A stretch of DNA of 64,000 nucleotides from Gnetum montanum (lineage: Eukaryota > Streptophyta > Gnetopsida > Gnetales > Gnetaceae), in the NCBI GenBank assembly GCA_015680685.1, contig MNCI01006048.1, forward strand, positions 220,452 to 284,451, in the 5' to 3' direction. This document shows positions 33,659 through 44,370 of this stretch, one piece after another. Each line of letters opens with the position of its first letter. The stretch's first letter is position 1. The position numbers and the translations under genes were made by a program. The notes beneath the pieces are model-generated. The model did not search any database, had not been told where the DNA came from, and saw only the letters and a program-made list of their open reading frames with translations.

Positions 33659-34262
33659 GTAAGTTGCTATGTTATTCTTTTTTTTTCTATGCTACTATTA
33701 TTGCTTCTGCTTTCTCTATTTTTGTTTCTATGATTTTTGTTTTGCAATCTATGTTTTTTGTCATGGTTTTCATTGTTATTTTTGCCATTACATTGCCACT
33801 GTTACTAATTCGGCCTTGATGGTGTACAGATGTTATGCTAAGGTTTCTTGTAGTGATGCTAAGAACACCATTGTTGTGGTTTCCTTGCCATAGAGATTTA
33901 GGTGATTTGGGCAACCTAGCATGAGAATAGCATAGCTTACGACCTTCAGGAGGGTTTGGCTATGCATGTGATTTGACAACGTAACATGTGTCTATCGCAG
34001 CATATTGCAAATCAATTTGTCAAGCAGAATATTTTTTGAAATTATTGCAGTGTATTGAATCATTTGTTATTTTTTAAAAAATTGTGTTTAATTTTTCATT
34101 GCTACACTAGGCTAGTTTCTGCTACACTATTGCCTTCGTGTTTTTGCTATGCTATATGCAAGGGAAGAATTATGCTACACTATCTGCTAACTACCAATCC
34201 TGCTATGCTATATGCGAACTCCACTAAAAAATGTTGTTAACATTTTCCATTGTGTTATGCAG
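33659..34262. repeat. B-family word half-sites in intron 1 of gene X copy B
   Basis: Intron 1 contains repeated TGCTATGCTATATGC, GCTACACTA and TTATGCTACACTATC words (33680-34230), partial copies of the CTACGCTATG palindrome. Further copies lie in intron 4 (36255-36300, GTAGCGTAGCATAGCATAGC) and intron 6 (37040-37105). I see none inside the exons. Confidence 0.65.
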
Positions 34263-34711
34263 GGTGATGCTAAGGCCAATCTTAGTTATCCTAGAAATCG
34301 TAGGGGTCCTATGCTACCTAAGTGAACCAATGGTGAATGTTCCTCTGCAACATGTGCGTGTGGGGTAGTAGGCGGTCTCATTTAGGAAGGTGCATGGGAC
34401 TTCCTGCAATTTCTCCTCCAGCACTTCAGTGTGATCATTTGGTCACACTTGTCGAAGGAGGTAGCAACTGCAATAACAGAAACCTTGATACCTGTGGCAA
34501 ACCAAGGTATTCTAAGATTTTTGACCGATGAAGCAATTAGAAGTGGGCAAGGAGAAGGATCCAGTTAGTGCCGTAAAAACTTGAAGCATCTAGCTTGGGT
34601 CTAGGAAGTGCACAAATATAATTGCTACCATTAGTACAATACATTGTTCATCATCTACCACATGGTAACCTACTTCCAGAACCCACCAGAAACCATTTAC
34701 TGTGCCAATGG
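34263..34711 (+). pseudogene. Gene X copy B exon 2: FCP1-like HAD domain without catalytic aspartates
   Basis: 449 bp against 450 bp in copy A. Reads ILVILEIVGVL near 34280-34315, then after a one-base shift WDFLQFLLQHFSVIIWSHLS (34400-34454), then TYFQNPPETIYC before the GTGAGT donor. The first motif again has E-I-V in place of D-x-D, and the acidic pair before the last motif is absent. Exon 3 continues with NGLHGDMDAL, like the end of the FCP1 fold. The match to the HAD fold is by eye. Confidence 0.65.
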
Positions 34712-37700
34712 GTGAGTTTTGTACACATTCCACTACGCTATAAAATGCATGCTACACTGGGCAAATGTTAACAGTGTGTTTTTGTTACCAGGTCTTTTAT
34801 CAATAAGAATGGACTTCATGGTGACATGGATGCATTGGCCTTAGCACAGATGATGTTGTGGAAGTTTTCCTCTATTGAGAACATGAGCACAAGCATGATA
34901 GGCCAATGCGGGGGTGAGTACAAAACCTACCCAACCTGGTACTCCCAGTTCTATGACAAGTGCAAGGAGTTTAGCTGGTTGGATGAGGATTGGGCACCCT
35001 TCAAACTGATCATCGTTGAAGATGTATTGGTGCATCTTCCGCCATTCCTATCGCCATTTAAACCCAGTAAGCTAAGCTATGAGTTGTTTGCATGTTCGAA
35101 TGTTGCTCCTATTTTTTTTTGCTATTTTTGCTCTATCTAAGTTCTTTGCTTTTTTTTATGTGCAAAATGTGGTAGCAACAAAGAAATCCCAAGAGGTGAT
35201 GGTGATCACCTTTGGGCACGAGGCCAATATCTACTTCAAGTACTAAGAGGTAGATGAGACCCAACATTGGGTTTGCAATGGGGCCTTGAAATCATTCACC
35301 AACAACCTTCGGGATGCTGGGCTCATGGAGTTGTTCTTAGTCATGAACCCAAGTGTCCCTGGTGCTAAGATGCTTGCCCTAACTAACTCCTTTTTTGATT
35401 TCGCACATGTGTGCAGAGTGTGCAGGTAGTCCTTGAGGTCAATGACCAACTGTTTGTGGACCTCTTTGATGTCCCTACTGATGGTCTCCCTGTAGGCACA
35501 AAGACCAAAAAAGAGGCAAACCATCAAGGGAACATTAAGGAGTGGGTAGGGGTGGTGAAAGGATGAAAGGGAATCCCCATGGAAAGGACTACGCTAAAGG
35601 AGACCAAGAAGTTTTACCCCATCTTTTGCGCCCATGCTTTCCCCAAGCTACTTTATCAAGGAAAGCTCATTGGGATTGAGCAAGCTTGGGTTATGAGGTA
35701 GGTCATAGAAGAGGGGGCCCATTACAACTGGGCCAAGCATATTTCCAAAGGCCTATAGACTGAAATGGTCAAGCTTCATAAGAAGCCTAAGTCCCGTTTC
35801 AACGTGCATCATGCCTTCTATATAGCTTACCTATGACACTTCATGGAATTATTGGTGGTCTATGAGAATGGAGTCTAGGTTATACAAGATCGTAACAAGA
35901 TTTCCAAACCATGCATATGCCAGGTCTTTTGCACCACCCGAGCCCAGGATCCCCCAGAAGCAATTAGGGGATCATTTTCCATGATGACTAAGGATTGGGT
36001 GGCCCACAACTTTCATGGCCCAGCATGGGAGAGGCACCCATTGCTACTATGGGTAGTGTATCATAGGGGAAACACCTCATTGCAGAAATGGTGGCCACCC
36101 AGTTGTAGTGAAAGAGGTCTCATCCAGTTGAGGAGCCTTCCCATATGGACGAAGAAGGGGGGTAGAAACTATAGTTTATGTTATGTATAATACAACATCT
36201 AATTGGTAAATTCTTTTCTTTTTGTTACTTATTTATTCACTTATTTAGTTAATTCTTGTTATGCTGTACTACGTGAAGTAGCGTAGCATAGCATAGCATC
36301 GATTTTGAGTTAATATGCTAAGGCCTAATGTGAACTTGTCTTGCTATCAAAGGAAGAAAAAGAAGAAGAAGGTGATAAAGAGATGTCATCCCTCAAAATG
36401 AGGGCAACTAATAAAGATGTGGGGGCCCTGGCCATGGAGGGAAGGGCCTTAGTCAAGAGGGAAAGGGCCCCTGTTGACAAAGAAAATGCTCCTTCTGATG
36501 AGGAGAACATTTTGGCCGATGAGGAGGATTCCCCCACTGATGAGGAGGATGTTGGCACCTTGAAAAGAAAGGCTTCAGTGAATAAAAAGGAAGCCCTTAT
36601 CAACCAGGTTGGGACCTCTGCTGATGATCCCTTTGCTAAATGTAGTTTAGTACTAGAGGAACAGATAAACACAGAGGGTGCTTCCATAGTGTTAAGCCAG
36701 CCAAGAGGAGGGGAGCTACAACTAGATGCTGGTGAGTTTGACCGTATATTCAACAATATGTCGATGGACAACCCCCCTCTATCACCCATGAGGGTTCGCT
36801 ATGTAGGAGCCCTTACACTGTCATTTGTGTTTCCCATCAGCTTTATTGTAGTTCATCTTTGTTATGATTGACATGTTTGGTTATATGGTAGACACCATTT
36901 TTGACACTGCAGGACCTTCCTTATTCCAACTGGAACCATGGGCCAAGACCCTTGACAAGTTTGCATTCATGCAAGGGGTTGTCGACGACATGATCGACTG
37001 TCTCAAGCAGGTTGATTCGGAGGTGGGTAAGTGAAGTGGCTATGCTAGGCTCTTTAAACTACTATGCTAGACCTTTTGGATTGCTAAATTTTGCTACGCT
37101 AGAGTGATTGATATGATTTTATGTGTGATAATAGCCTCTCGCCTCAAATGGGACTTGAAAAAAGAAATGAAGGTGGGCACCGTGCCTACATTCCCTCCTG
37201 AAGTAACCAAGGTGCCTCGTCACATATACGACAAGGCTAGCAAATGTGCGTTGCACTCGGCATGCTCCTTGTGGGAGTGTAGACGCATGAATGAAGACCT
37301 ATGGAAATAGGTCCAGAGGCTTTAGAAAGAAAAGGCCAATCTGACTGCTGAGGTGGGATACGTCCATTCCAAGAATGAATTCCTCTTGGCCCATGATACC
37401 AAAAATGGTAGTTGGCGCATGACCTTCATAGACTATGCAAGATATTAGACAGCTGTGCAGCGCAACAATGAGGCCACTGGTGAGATAATTGAGCAATGGA
37501 TGCAAATGGACTTGTTGGCTCAGAAGAACCAGGATTGGAAGGATTATAGTGCTAGATTTTATGAGTGGGGGTAGTCCCAGAAAAACCATAAGCACATGTA
37601 TAAACTGGAATGTGCTACCTATTGTAAACAATACTGGGATGCTTCAGTGAAGTTGTATACTCATGAAGCATTTCTGGATGCCATTGGTGCTTCTAAGGCC

Positions 37701-38299
37701 TACAACAAGTTTATGCAGCAAGTGACAATCAATGAATCACCTGAGCAGGAAGTGAATCTTCCCACAGGTGAGACCACCATTGCCTCCTTTTCTTTAGGAC
37801 CACTAATATTGGCAACCATTGAAAAGGAGAAAGCTACAACAAATGTTGAACTGAGCGATAACAACTGGGGGGATATTATAGAGGAGGAGGTTTGGCACCA
37901 CCTCAGGATCAGATTGGATCACATACCCTCCAAGACAGATGTAGGGTCGTCTCAGGTTAGTCACTTTCTACAATGCAATAGTTTATGTTTTTGTAGCCTT
38001 TATGTGTAACTCTAGCTGACTACTTCATTTTTATGATGCAGATTCTAGATGAGGAAGCAGGGCCCCTAGAGGGCGAAAATGATGATGCGGAAGAAGGCAA
38101 TGGAGAGGGAGATGATGCAGGGGATGATGACGTATGACAATAGGATTTTCAATTTTTGTATTTTTTGCAAAACTATTGCAAACATTTTTTGATTGCAAAT
38201 GTTGTTTAAGTGAAACCGTGAATGAAAAATGAGTTGTGACAAGATCGGTTCTATTCTAGCTTGTGCATTACATATGTTATTCTTTTTTATGTTTTACTG

Positions 38300-38510
38300 T
38301 GCCTTAGTTTTAGGCCATTTTGGGCCATGGCTAGTTTTAGGCCATTTCGGGCCACATGGTAATGTAAAAGAAAGAAAGATTTTTACCAGTTTTAGGCCTT
38401 AGCGGGCTGTGGGTACTTTTAGACCATTTCAGGCCATGAGGTGGTAATATAGTTTTAGGTCATTTCAGGCCATGCGTAGTTTTAGGCCATTTCGGGCCAT
38501 AGCATAAATA
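38300..38510 (-). repeat. Short-repeat array 1 of element B, after protease
   Basis: Six or so units of 25-35 bp, on the plus strand reading TAGTTTTAGGCCATTTCGGGCC. In pol direction this is GGCCCGAAATGGCCTAAAAC. It is the same variant as in A (200-330) and C (22035-22175). Confidence 0.85.
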
Positions 38511-38645
38511 GAAGATATGTTAATGGTAAAAAAAAAGTGAGTTAGTGTACCTAGCGTAGATGGATGGATGCAAAGAAAATAAGCTATAAATGTACAATGG
38601 ATGTTAATTGCGCAGGAAGTAGTGGGGTTGCTACGCTATGTGTAA

Positions 38646-39410
38646 CTACTTTCTAAACCATTGCAGGTTTGGTGAGACATAGGGCTGAGACGCTTTGCTA
38701 TGGCATTCGTCTACATCGTTGTCCTCTGCTTGGAAGGGCAACTCGGCCCAAGCATTTTCATTTTCAAAGCCGGCGTGTTTGGCTAGATCTTTCGCTAAGC
38801 AGTTAGTATCTAAGAAGATAGGCACCTCGCTCTCAGAGGTTATGACCTCTGAGCCATGATCCATATCTACATTATTTATTACTTACATTGCTACCTCGTC
38901 GTCATGGATCACCACCTCCCTGCCTGCATCGAGTAGATGGATCTCCTGATGTATTGGTGAAGAGACTGCCCTAAGTTGTGCTAACCATGACCTCCCCAAG
39001 ATCAGGTTAAACCCGAGCATCTCTTCCACCATGATAAACATTGCATTCGGATGACCTCTCCAAGATCAGGTTAAACCTAGCTTATCCACAATAGGGAATG
39101 GGATGACGTTTATAGCAGCCCCATCATCAATGTGTACCCTTTAGATCTTATGTTGATTAACCTGAATTGTGATGAAGAGAGGTGTTGTAGTCACCTGATC
39201 CTTTTCTAGGTCTTCCATAATGGAATCATCCCAAAAATTCAATTGGAATGGTTGTGGTTCTGTAGGTTCAGAAGGAAGCATAACCGAGTGAACTGCTTTT
39301 TCTTCTGTTAGCATGTTCTTGTCAACTGGTATTGTTGTTAGCATGCGAACCAGAGCCTCATGGTGTGTAGTAGAAGTGACAATCAGGTCGTACAGTCCCA
39401 ACGTTGTGTT
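38646..39410 (-). pseudogene. Retropepsin-like protease and linker, element B
   Basis: Minus strand: LFITIQVNQHKI (39180-39145) leads, after a stop, into RVHIDDGAAINVIPFP, the catalytic strand with D-D-G-A where most plant elements have D-G/T/S-G-A. FNLILGRSWLAQL follows at about 39010. A linker ends at 38646 with NLQWFRK. The sequence 39000-39080 appears partly duplicated (GATCAGGTTAAACC twice). It would process gag-pol. Confidence 0.75.
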
Positions 39411-39999
39411 TTTCTATTTCAGAGCCTGCTTGACCTAAGCAAGAGCACATAAAAGGTCTGGGCCATCTTCCTGTCTACTACCTTTCTCCTCTTCCATTCA
39501 TCCTATAAGACAAATTTCCCGAGGAGGAACAGTTTCGAGTTTGGGATCAGACCCTTTCAGGCAAGGTGGCAATTATCATGCACGCGTAGCAATGCTATCT
39601 TTCAGTGACAAGGACATAGATGTAGAGGGTGAGGGCGTAGGCTTGGAAGTACCTAGGGCAGTACATTCTGTTGACACCTCACCTATCAAACACTCTTCTC
39701 ATTTCTTTGTACAAGAAGGCTGTGGTGCTATCTTATCCGAGGTAGGGATGGCTAAATTATTCGGCCCCTTGATGAAAAATGGTGCTAGTGGTGTTAGTGT
39801 ATGCGGTGGTGGTGCGGTTTTGCTAACATGTAGTGCAGGGGTGGATGTCTGGGAAGGGATTCTTAGAAAAAATGGTTACTGTGGAGTTTTTGAAGGCACT
39901 GTGGTGTTGGTGCACTATGCTAAGGCACACGAACCACAAATGGATACTAGGGAAATTTAGGATTACTATCAACACCGATGGTGTTGATAATGTAACTAG

Positions 40000-42350
40000 A
40001 ATTGTTGGCATTAAGTGGATCCATATAGACATGCAGAGAATAATTTTTGGCATTCACTAGGTTGCTTTCATCTAGAACCAATTTCCCTTGATCAATCATT
40101 TTTTGGATGTCGACTTTTAATGCCATCCAGTAATCCATGTTGTGACTACACTGTTGATGATAGTGATAGAACCGCTCTAGCCTGAAATTATTAGGAGCTT
40201 GGGGCTCATTGGGCAAAGCCAAGGAGGGGTTCCTAAGGAATTTACAATATTGTTGATGTTTTTTGAGTTCCTCTTCTAAAATCCACTTGTGTTGGATATA
40301 CCCCACCACCAGTAACTACTTCAGAAGCTTTGAAGGCTTGACGAGTAGTGGGGTATACTTAGAGCAATCTTTACACTCAAAGTTTGGCTTGGGCAGTGCG
40401 GATGCTTTGGGTGGTTATGTGGAGGCCTGAGCGGCACTGCTTGATGCAGGTACATGGTTAGTTGATGTAGTGGCCACTTTCATGTTGTTCTTGCTATTGT
40501 TGGGCTTGGCTTCATTTGCCACAATGGACACTATGGCTATTGCAGCCTTTCCCTTATCCTTCTTTACGAACATGTTCTTGTATGCAACATAGGTAGGATC
40601 CTTGCTTTCCTTGGCCACGTCTTGTATGTTATTGGTTTGGGTGAAATCCTGACTAAGAGTTCGTGGAGTGAGATAGTACAGTTTCGACTTGATGAAGTCA
40701 TTCACTACACCCTTAAAGACAACCAACAAATGGGCCTCTGCTATGGGCTCACGAATTTCGTTAAGGGTAGCATTCCACCATTGTATGAATTTTTGGACGA
40801 GTTCGAGTGGATCTTGTTTGACGCTCATAACTAATTCAGCGTAAACTTTGGTCTCAAGTTATACTTGAAATACATTACAAACTAGGTCAGAAGCTCCTCT
40901 AGGGTTGAGATGGAGGAGCATGGAAGCACACGGTACCAGTCCAGGGCTTTTCTTGTCAGAGACATAGCAAAAGCATAGATGATTATGTGTGTCCATTGTT
41001 GTAATAGAAGAGACTCAGATCTAAATGTGATAAGATGTGCATCAGGATCACCCTCCCTGTTGTATTTTGTGAAATGGGGGAGTGGCATCCCAGGAGGTAA
41101 CGTTAGCATGGGGACTTCCAGGCTGATGGGATCATCATGGTAGAAATCCATGACTTGTACTATGTCAGAATTGATAGTCTTGAGGTGTTTAATTTTCTCA
41201 GTAAGGGTCTGTATAAGCTGGAACACTTGATCCAGACCTGGGGATGATGTAGATGGTTGGGGGGCTGCAGATGCACCTCCCATTTGTGGCATAGCAGCGG
41301 TAGAGACATGACCCATAGGTGGTGCCGTTGGGGTGGCCCCTATGAAAGGTGCTACTTGCGCTGTCCACCACTTGGTAGGTGGTGCTGTTGGAGCAGCAGT
41401 CGCTAGTTGTGCCATAGGATAGGCCATTTCTATGGCTGGTGGGCCAGACCATAGTCCTGCACTTGGTTGTACAATTTGCGGGACCTGGTGCGTTTGGTGG
41501 TAAGGGTAGGGGGACATCTACGAAGGTTGAAAAATAGGAGGATAAGTGAATGGGGTCCACCATGTCGGTGTGACTGGGCCTACCGCTGATGATAGAATAG
41601 GTGTAGGCACCAGAATGGATGTGGAAAATGCATGCAACTGTGATGTAGGTACAACATGAATGTAGGGTAGGGTAGCCATGATTGGTGCATGGTGCAAAGC
41701 AGGAATGGACTGGGAAATGGTTTGCGGAGGGGTAGTGCCTGAGAATGAGATGGGAGAGTAGGCATGCTGATACACCAAGGGTATGGCATGGATACCCATT
41801 GCCAATGAAACTACGAGTTGCAACAATGTAGAAGTAATCATAAAGGGAGTGGAGGTAGAGAGCAAGTTTGTCTAGAAAGATGGGGTGGGAGGAATGGTGG
41901 CAGGGTTAGCTTGACCACCACCCTCAAATTGAGAATCCAGTTCTCTTGCCTATCTTTGAATGCCTCATCATGGTGAGACACCATGTCTCCTGGCTCCCTA
42001 TACATAGTGATCCCTATAAGCTAATCTATGAGCCACTGATGCGTTTCTGTCAAAGGAATGGAAACACTAGGAGTGTTAATAAATTCCTTCATGTTATAGT
42101 AAGAGAAATTGAAGTTGCGTTTGTCCTCGAGTTCTTGTGCATCTACTAGCAGATTTTCCTAAACCTTAGCGCAAAGAAAGTTATATTGCTCGTATTGCTG
42201 AGCCAAGCCCTTAGGTGCTCAATTTTGGATCCTGAGAGATTGGCGTGGCCCTAGCACTGGGTTGGGGAGCTGCTTGGCACCTATGATGCCTTGAACTGAG
42301 AAGGGAACCTCAACGTTAGAGGTAGTAGCTCCTGTGCTTGAGGAAATCAT
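40000..42350 (-). pseudogene. gag: gag of element B, decayed
   Basis: Likely start MISSSTGATTSN at 42350. The N-terminal half is rich in Pro, Ala and Ser (41865-41230). The retrotrans_gag core is at 41130-40610: PLPHFTKYNREGDPDAHL, ALDWYRVLPCSSISTLEELL, then after a frameshift FIQWWNATLNEI and VVNDFIKSKLYYLTPRTL. Near 40160-40100 is HQQCSHNMDYWMALKVDIQ followed by MIDQGKL, the degenerate zinc-binding and LIDxG segment common before protease in plant gypsy elements. Stops are near 42225, 41515 and 40415. Confidence 0.8.
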
Positions 42351-42559
42351 TGTTATAAGGCTAAAAATAGCTTGCAATCAAGAAAAACAAGGGGATCAAG
42401 CAATGATTGGAGGCTTTCTATCCTTCAGGATTCCAGAGGAATCGTCAAAGTGACCGATTTGCATCAGACGATGCATAAATAAGCTTAAAAGGATGTCATG
42501 TTTACGCTAGTGCGTCAAGGGGTATAGAACGTGTGTAGGACTACCGTGAAACATGGGAA

Positions 42560-44370
42560 AGGCACCAACAGGCCCTCCTTCTAGCACTAGAAAACTATAG
42601 TGATAGAAAACATCTATGGTTGGATACATCGAGAGGTTGTCAGGCGAATAGTTTTAACCCCGAATCCATGTGAGGGCCGAGTTGGATAAAAATCGAAAAT
42701 AGGGTGCCCTAAATGGTCTTGTCGATCAGAGAGGAACTTAATTGGTGTAACTTAAGCTTTCGTAAACGTTGTTTTAAGTGTGAAACACATGAGATCTAAC
42801 TGATAATCAATAAATGTGATAATAGAGAAAATGATGCCAAACAAAGATGACAATGAAGAAATAACTAGGTAACTGGGATAAGAAAATGCACCATCGAAAA
42901 GTCACAGGTTCGATTCTCTTCTTTGCCTAGAAATGTATAACAAGTTATACAATGCCAAAGGTGCACGGAGAGTCCAAGAATGACTAGAATGCTCAAAATG
43001 CCTCAACTATGTTTTCGAGTACAAGCTTAAGAGCAAAAAATACAAAGTGCCAACAAGAAAAAAGCTAATGTTAAGTGCCAACTGCTGAAATTTTCCAACT
43101 GGGGAAATTCTCAATTTGTCAACTGCTAAAATTAGAAAACTCAATTTTTGCCAACCCTTTAAGTGTTACTCGTCGGGGTATTTATAGGGCCAGGAGCACG
43201 TGAGAAATGAGGCCTAGATGCCACATGTCCTGGACCTATGAGATGTTGATGTGGCTATACTGCATGGATGTGCAAGGTCGGTCATGAACTTGCTACACCA
43301 CAATCATGTTGTCGAAACTGGTAATGCTGATGTCAAATGTGCAAACAATGCAAGCAAGAAATGAAGCACATTGAATTAGCGTAGCTGATTTCTATGTTGT
43401 GTAGCATGGCATGTTGGCATGGCGTAGTAGCTTGTTATGTTGTGCTATGCTATGTAGCATAGCACAACATAGCCACCAGTTTGAAAAAGAAACTTGTGTT
43501 GAAGTCAATTGCATCTACTGGAAGCCTTGGTGCACGTCGAGTTAACTTTCTGAAGCACTTTGTTTGGTTTTGCATCTTCACTGCGCTACGCTACACTATG
43601 TAGCGTAGCAATTGGCCTTATTCAAAACTTGTGTTGAAGTCGCAAACACTTGTCTGAAGCTTGACTATGCTAATAGCTGCAAGTTTTTCCTCTTGTGAAG
43701 AGAAACCTTTGAACTTGCTCAACTTGCATTTGAAATGCTCATTGCTGCCTTTGAATCGTCGCTATGTTGTGCTACGCTATGTAGCATAGCACAACATAGT
43801 AGCCAATGTATCCTGCTTTTTGCTCAGTCTGCCACTTTCTAGTAAGAAACTTTGCTAAAGGACTTGAAGTTGAACAAGGCAACTGGTTTTGGAGGTGGAA
43901 GTAGTTACCAAGTGCAATCAAAATCACTTGGTGAGCTAGGCCTTTCTGTTTTGCCTTTGTTATGCTGCGTAGGGTAGCACAATGTAGCACTTTGTTCCGC
44001 AATAGTTTGTACTTGGTCGCCTGAGCAACTGTCTTCTGAGGCCTACTACACTACATAGAATAGCGTATCATAGAAAACTTCTTCACTAGAAAACTTGCCA
44101 AACTATTTTGCACATCCTGAGCACCGCTGAAAACTCCAAGTATGGTCTTTAAGTAAACTGTTAGCTAGGTGAATTGTCCAGGTGGGAAATCTAGAGAGTC
44201 CATCGGGCCTGTTAGCTCTGGTGGCAGAAAATTTGCCAAACTAGATAGTCTAAACTCAGAGCATTCATTTCCTACCAAACTACCATGACGTTGCACTTGT
44301 GGAAATCCCTTGCTTGAATTCCAAGACCCTGGTGAAGCAAGAGGGTCTTGAAATTTTATGGTGTTTCATG
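42560..44370 (-). repeat. Partial 5' LTR of element B
   Basis: Closely similar to 25830-27600. It contains U5 (42600-42800), the minus-strand TATAAATA at 43186-43179 and five palindromic units in U3. Similarity stops at about 44370 after TTTTATGGTGTTTCAT, so the outer third of U3 is missing. Similarity to the 3' LTR is high by eye, but I have not counted identity. Confidence 0.8.
43380..44075. repeat. Palindromic repeats of the B 5' LTR
   Basis: Cores near 43380-43475, 43580-43612, 43762-43800, 43965-43995 and 44045-44075, in the same order and spacing as in the 3' LTR. Several have drifted, for example GTTGTGCTACGCTATGTAGC paired with ATAGCACAACATAG. The two arms have changed together, so pairing is kept. 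Confidence 0.8.

Larger units (their letters stand above)
33513..38137 (+). pseudogene. Antisense 8-exon gene of element B (gene X, copy B), decayed
   Basis: Unnamed gene opposite to pol. Exons: 33513-33658, 34263-34711, 34792-35066, 35176-36205, 36353-about 36790, 36913-37026, 37135-37955 and 38042-38137, about 1,120 codons. Donors GTAAGT (33659, 37027) and GTGAGT (34712) and CAG/TAG acceptors are intact, and phases join as in copy A. Exon 1 is basic (TRTMAPKRERKHLALAK). Exon 2 is HAD-like. Exon 4 has a central domain. Exon 5 is acidic (DEENILADEEDSPTDEED). Exon 7 is helical. Exon 8 is 96 bp and ends GDDDV. Stops include TAG at 33618 and several in exons 2, 4 and 7, and exons 2 and 4 have frameshifts. 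Function unknown. Confidence 0.82.
25830..44370 (-). mobile_element. Element B: most complete Tat-lineage element with antisense gene
   Basis: Minus-strand order: partial 5' LTR (44370-42560), gag (42350-40000), protease (39410-38646), array 1 (38510-38300), antisense gene on the plus strand (33513-38137), array 2 (33265-32985), pol (32830-29374), array 3 (29360-29025) and 3' LTR (28910-25830). Internal length is about 13.6 kb. Gag and pol have stops and frameshifts. The 5' LTR is cut at about 44370, where the similarity with the 3' LTR ends. It serves as a map for reading the other copies. Confidence 0.8.

Noticed and set aside
36325-36789. Minus-strand Ser-rich frame of 154 codons
   Set aside because: It is the complement of the acidic exon 5 of gene X. 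GAA/GAG codons read as Ser/Leu/Phe on the other strand.
39541-39960. Plus-strand frame of 139 codons
   Set aside because: No domain, and it is opposite the gag-protease linker of element B, whose frame aligns with element C.
40882-41563. Two overlapping minus-strand frames in the Pro/Ala-rich gag region
   Set aside because: Only the frame carrying PLPHFTKYNREGDPDAHL continues into the gag core. The 121-codon frame is an out-of-frame shadow.
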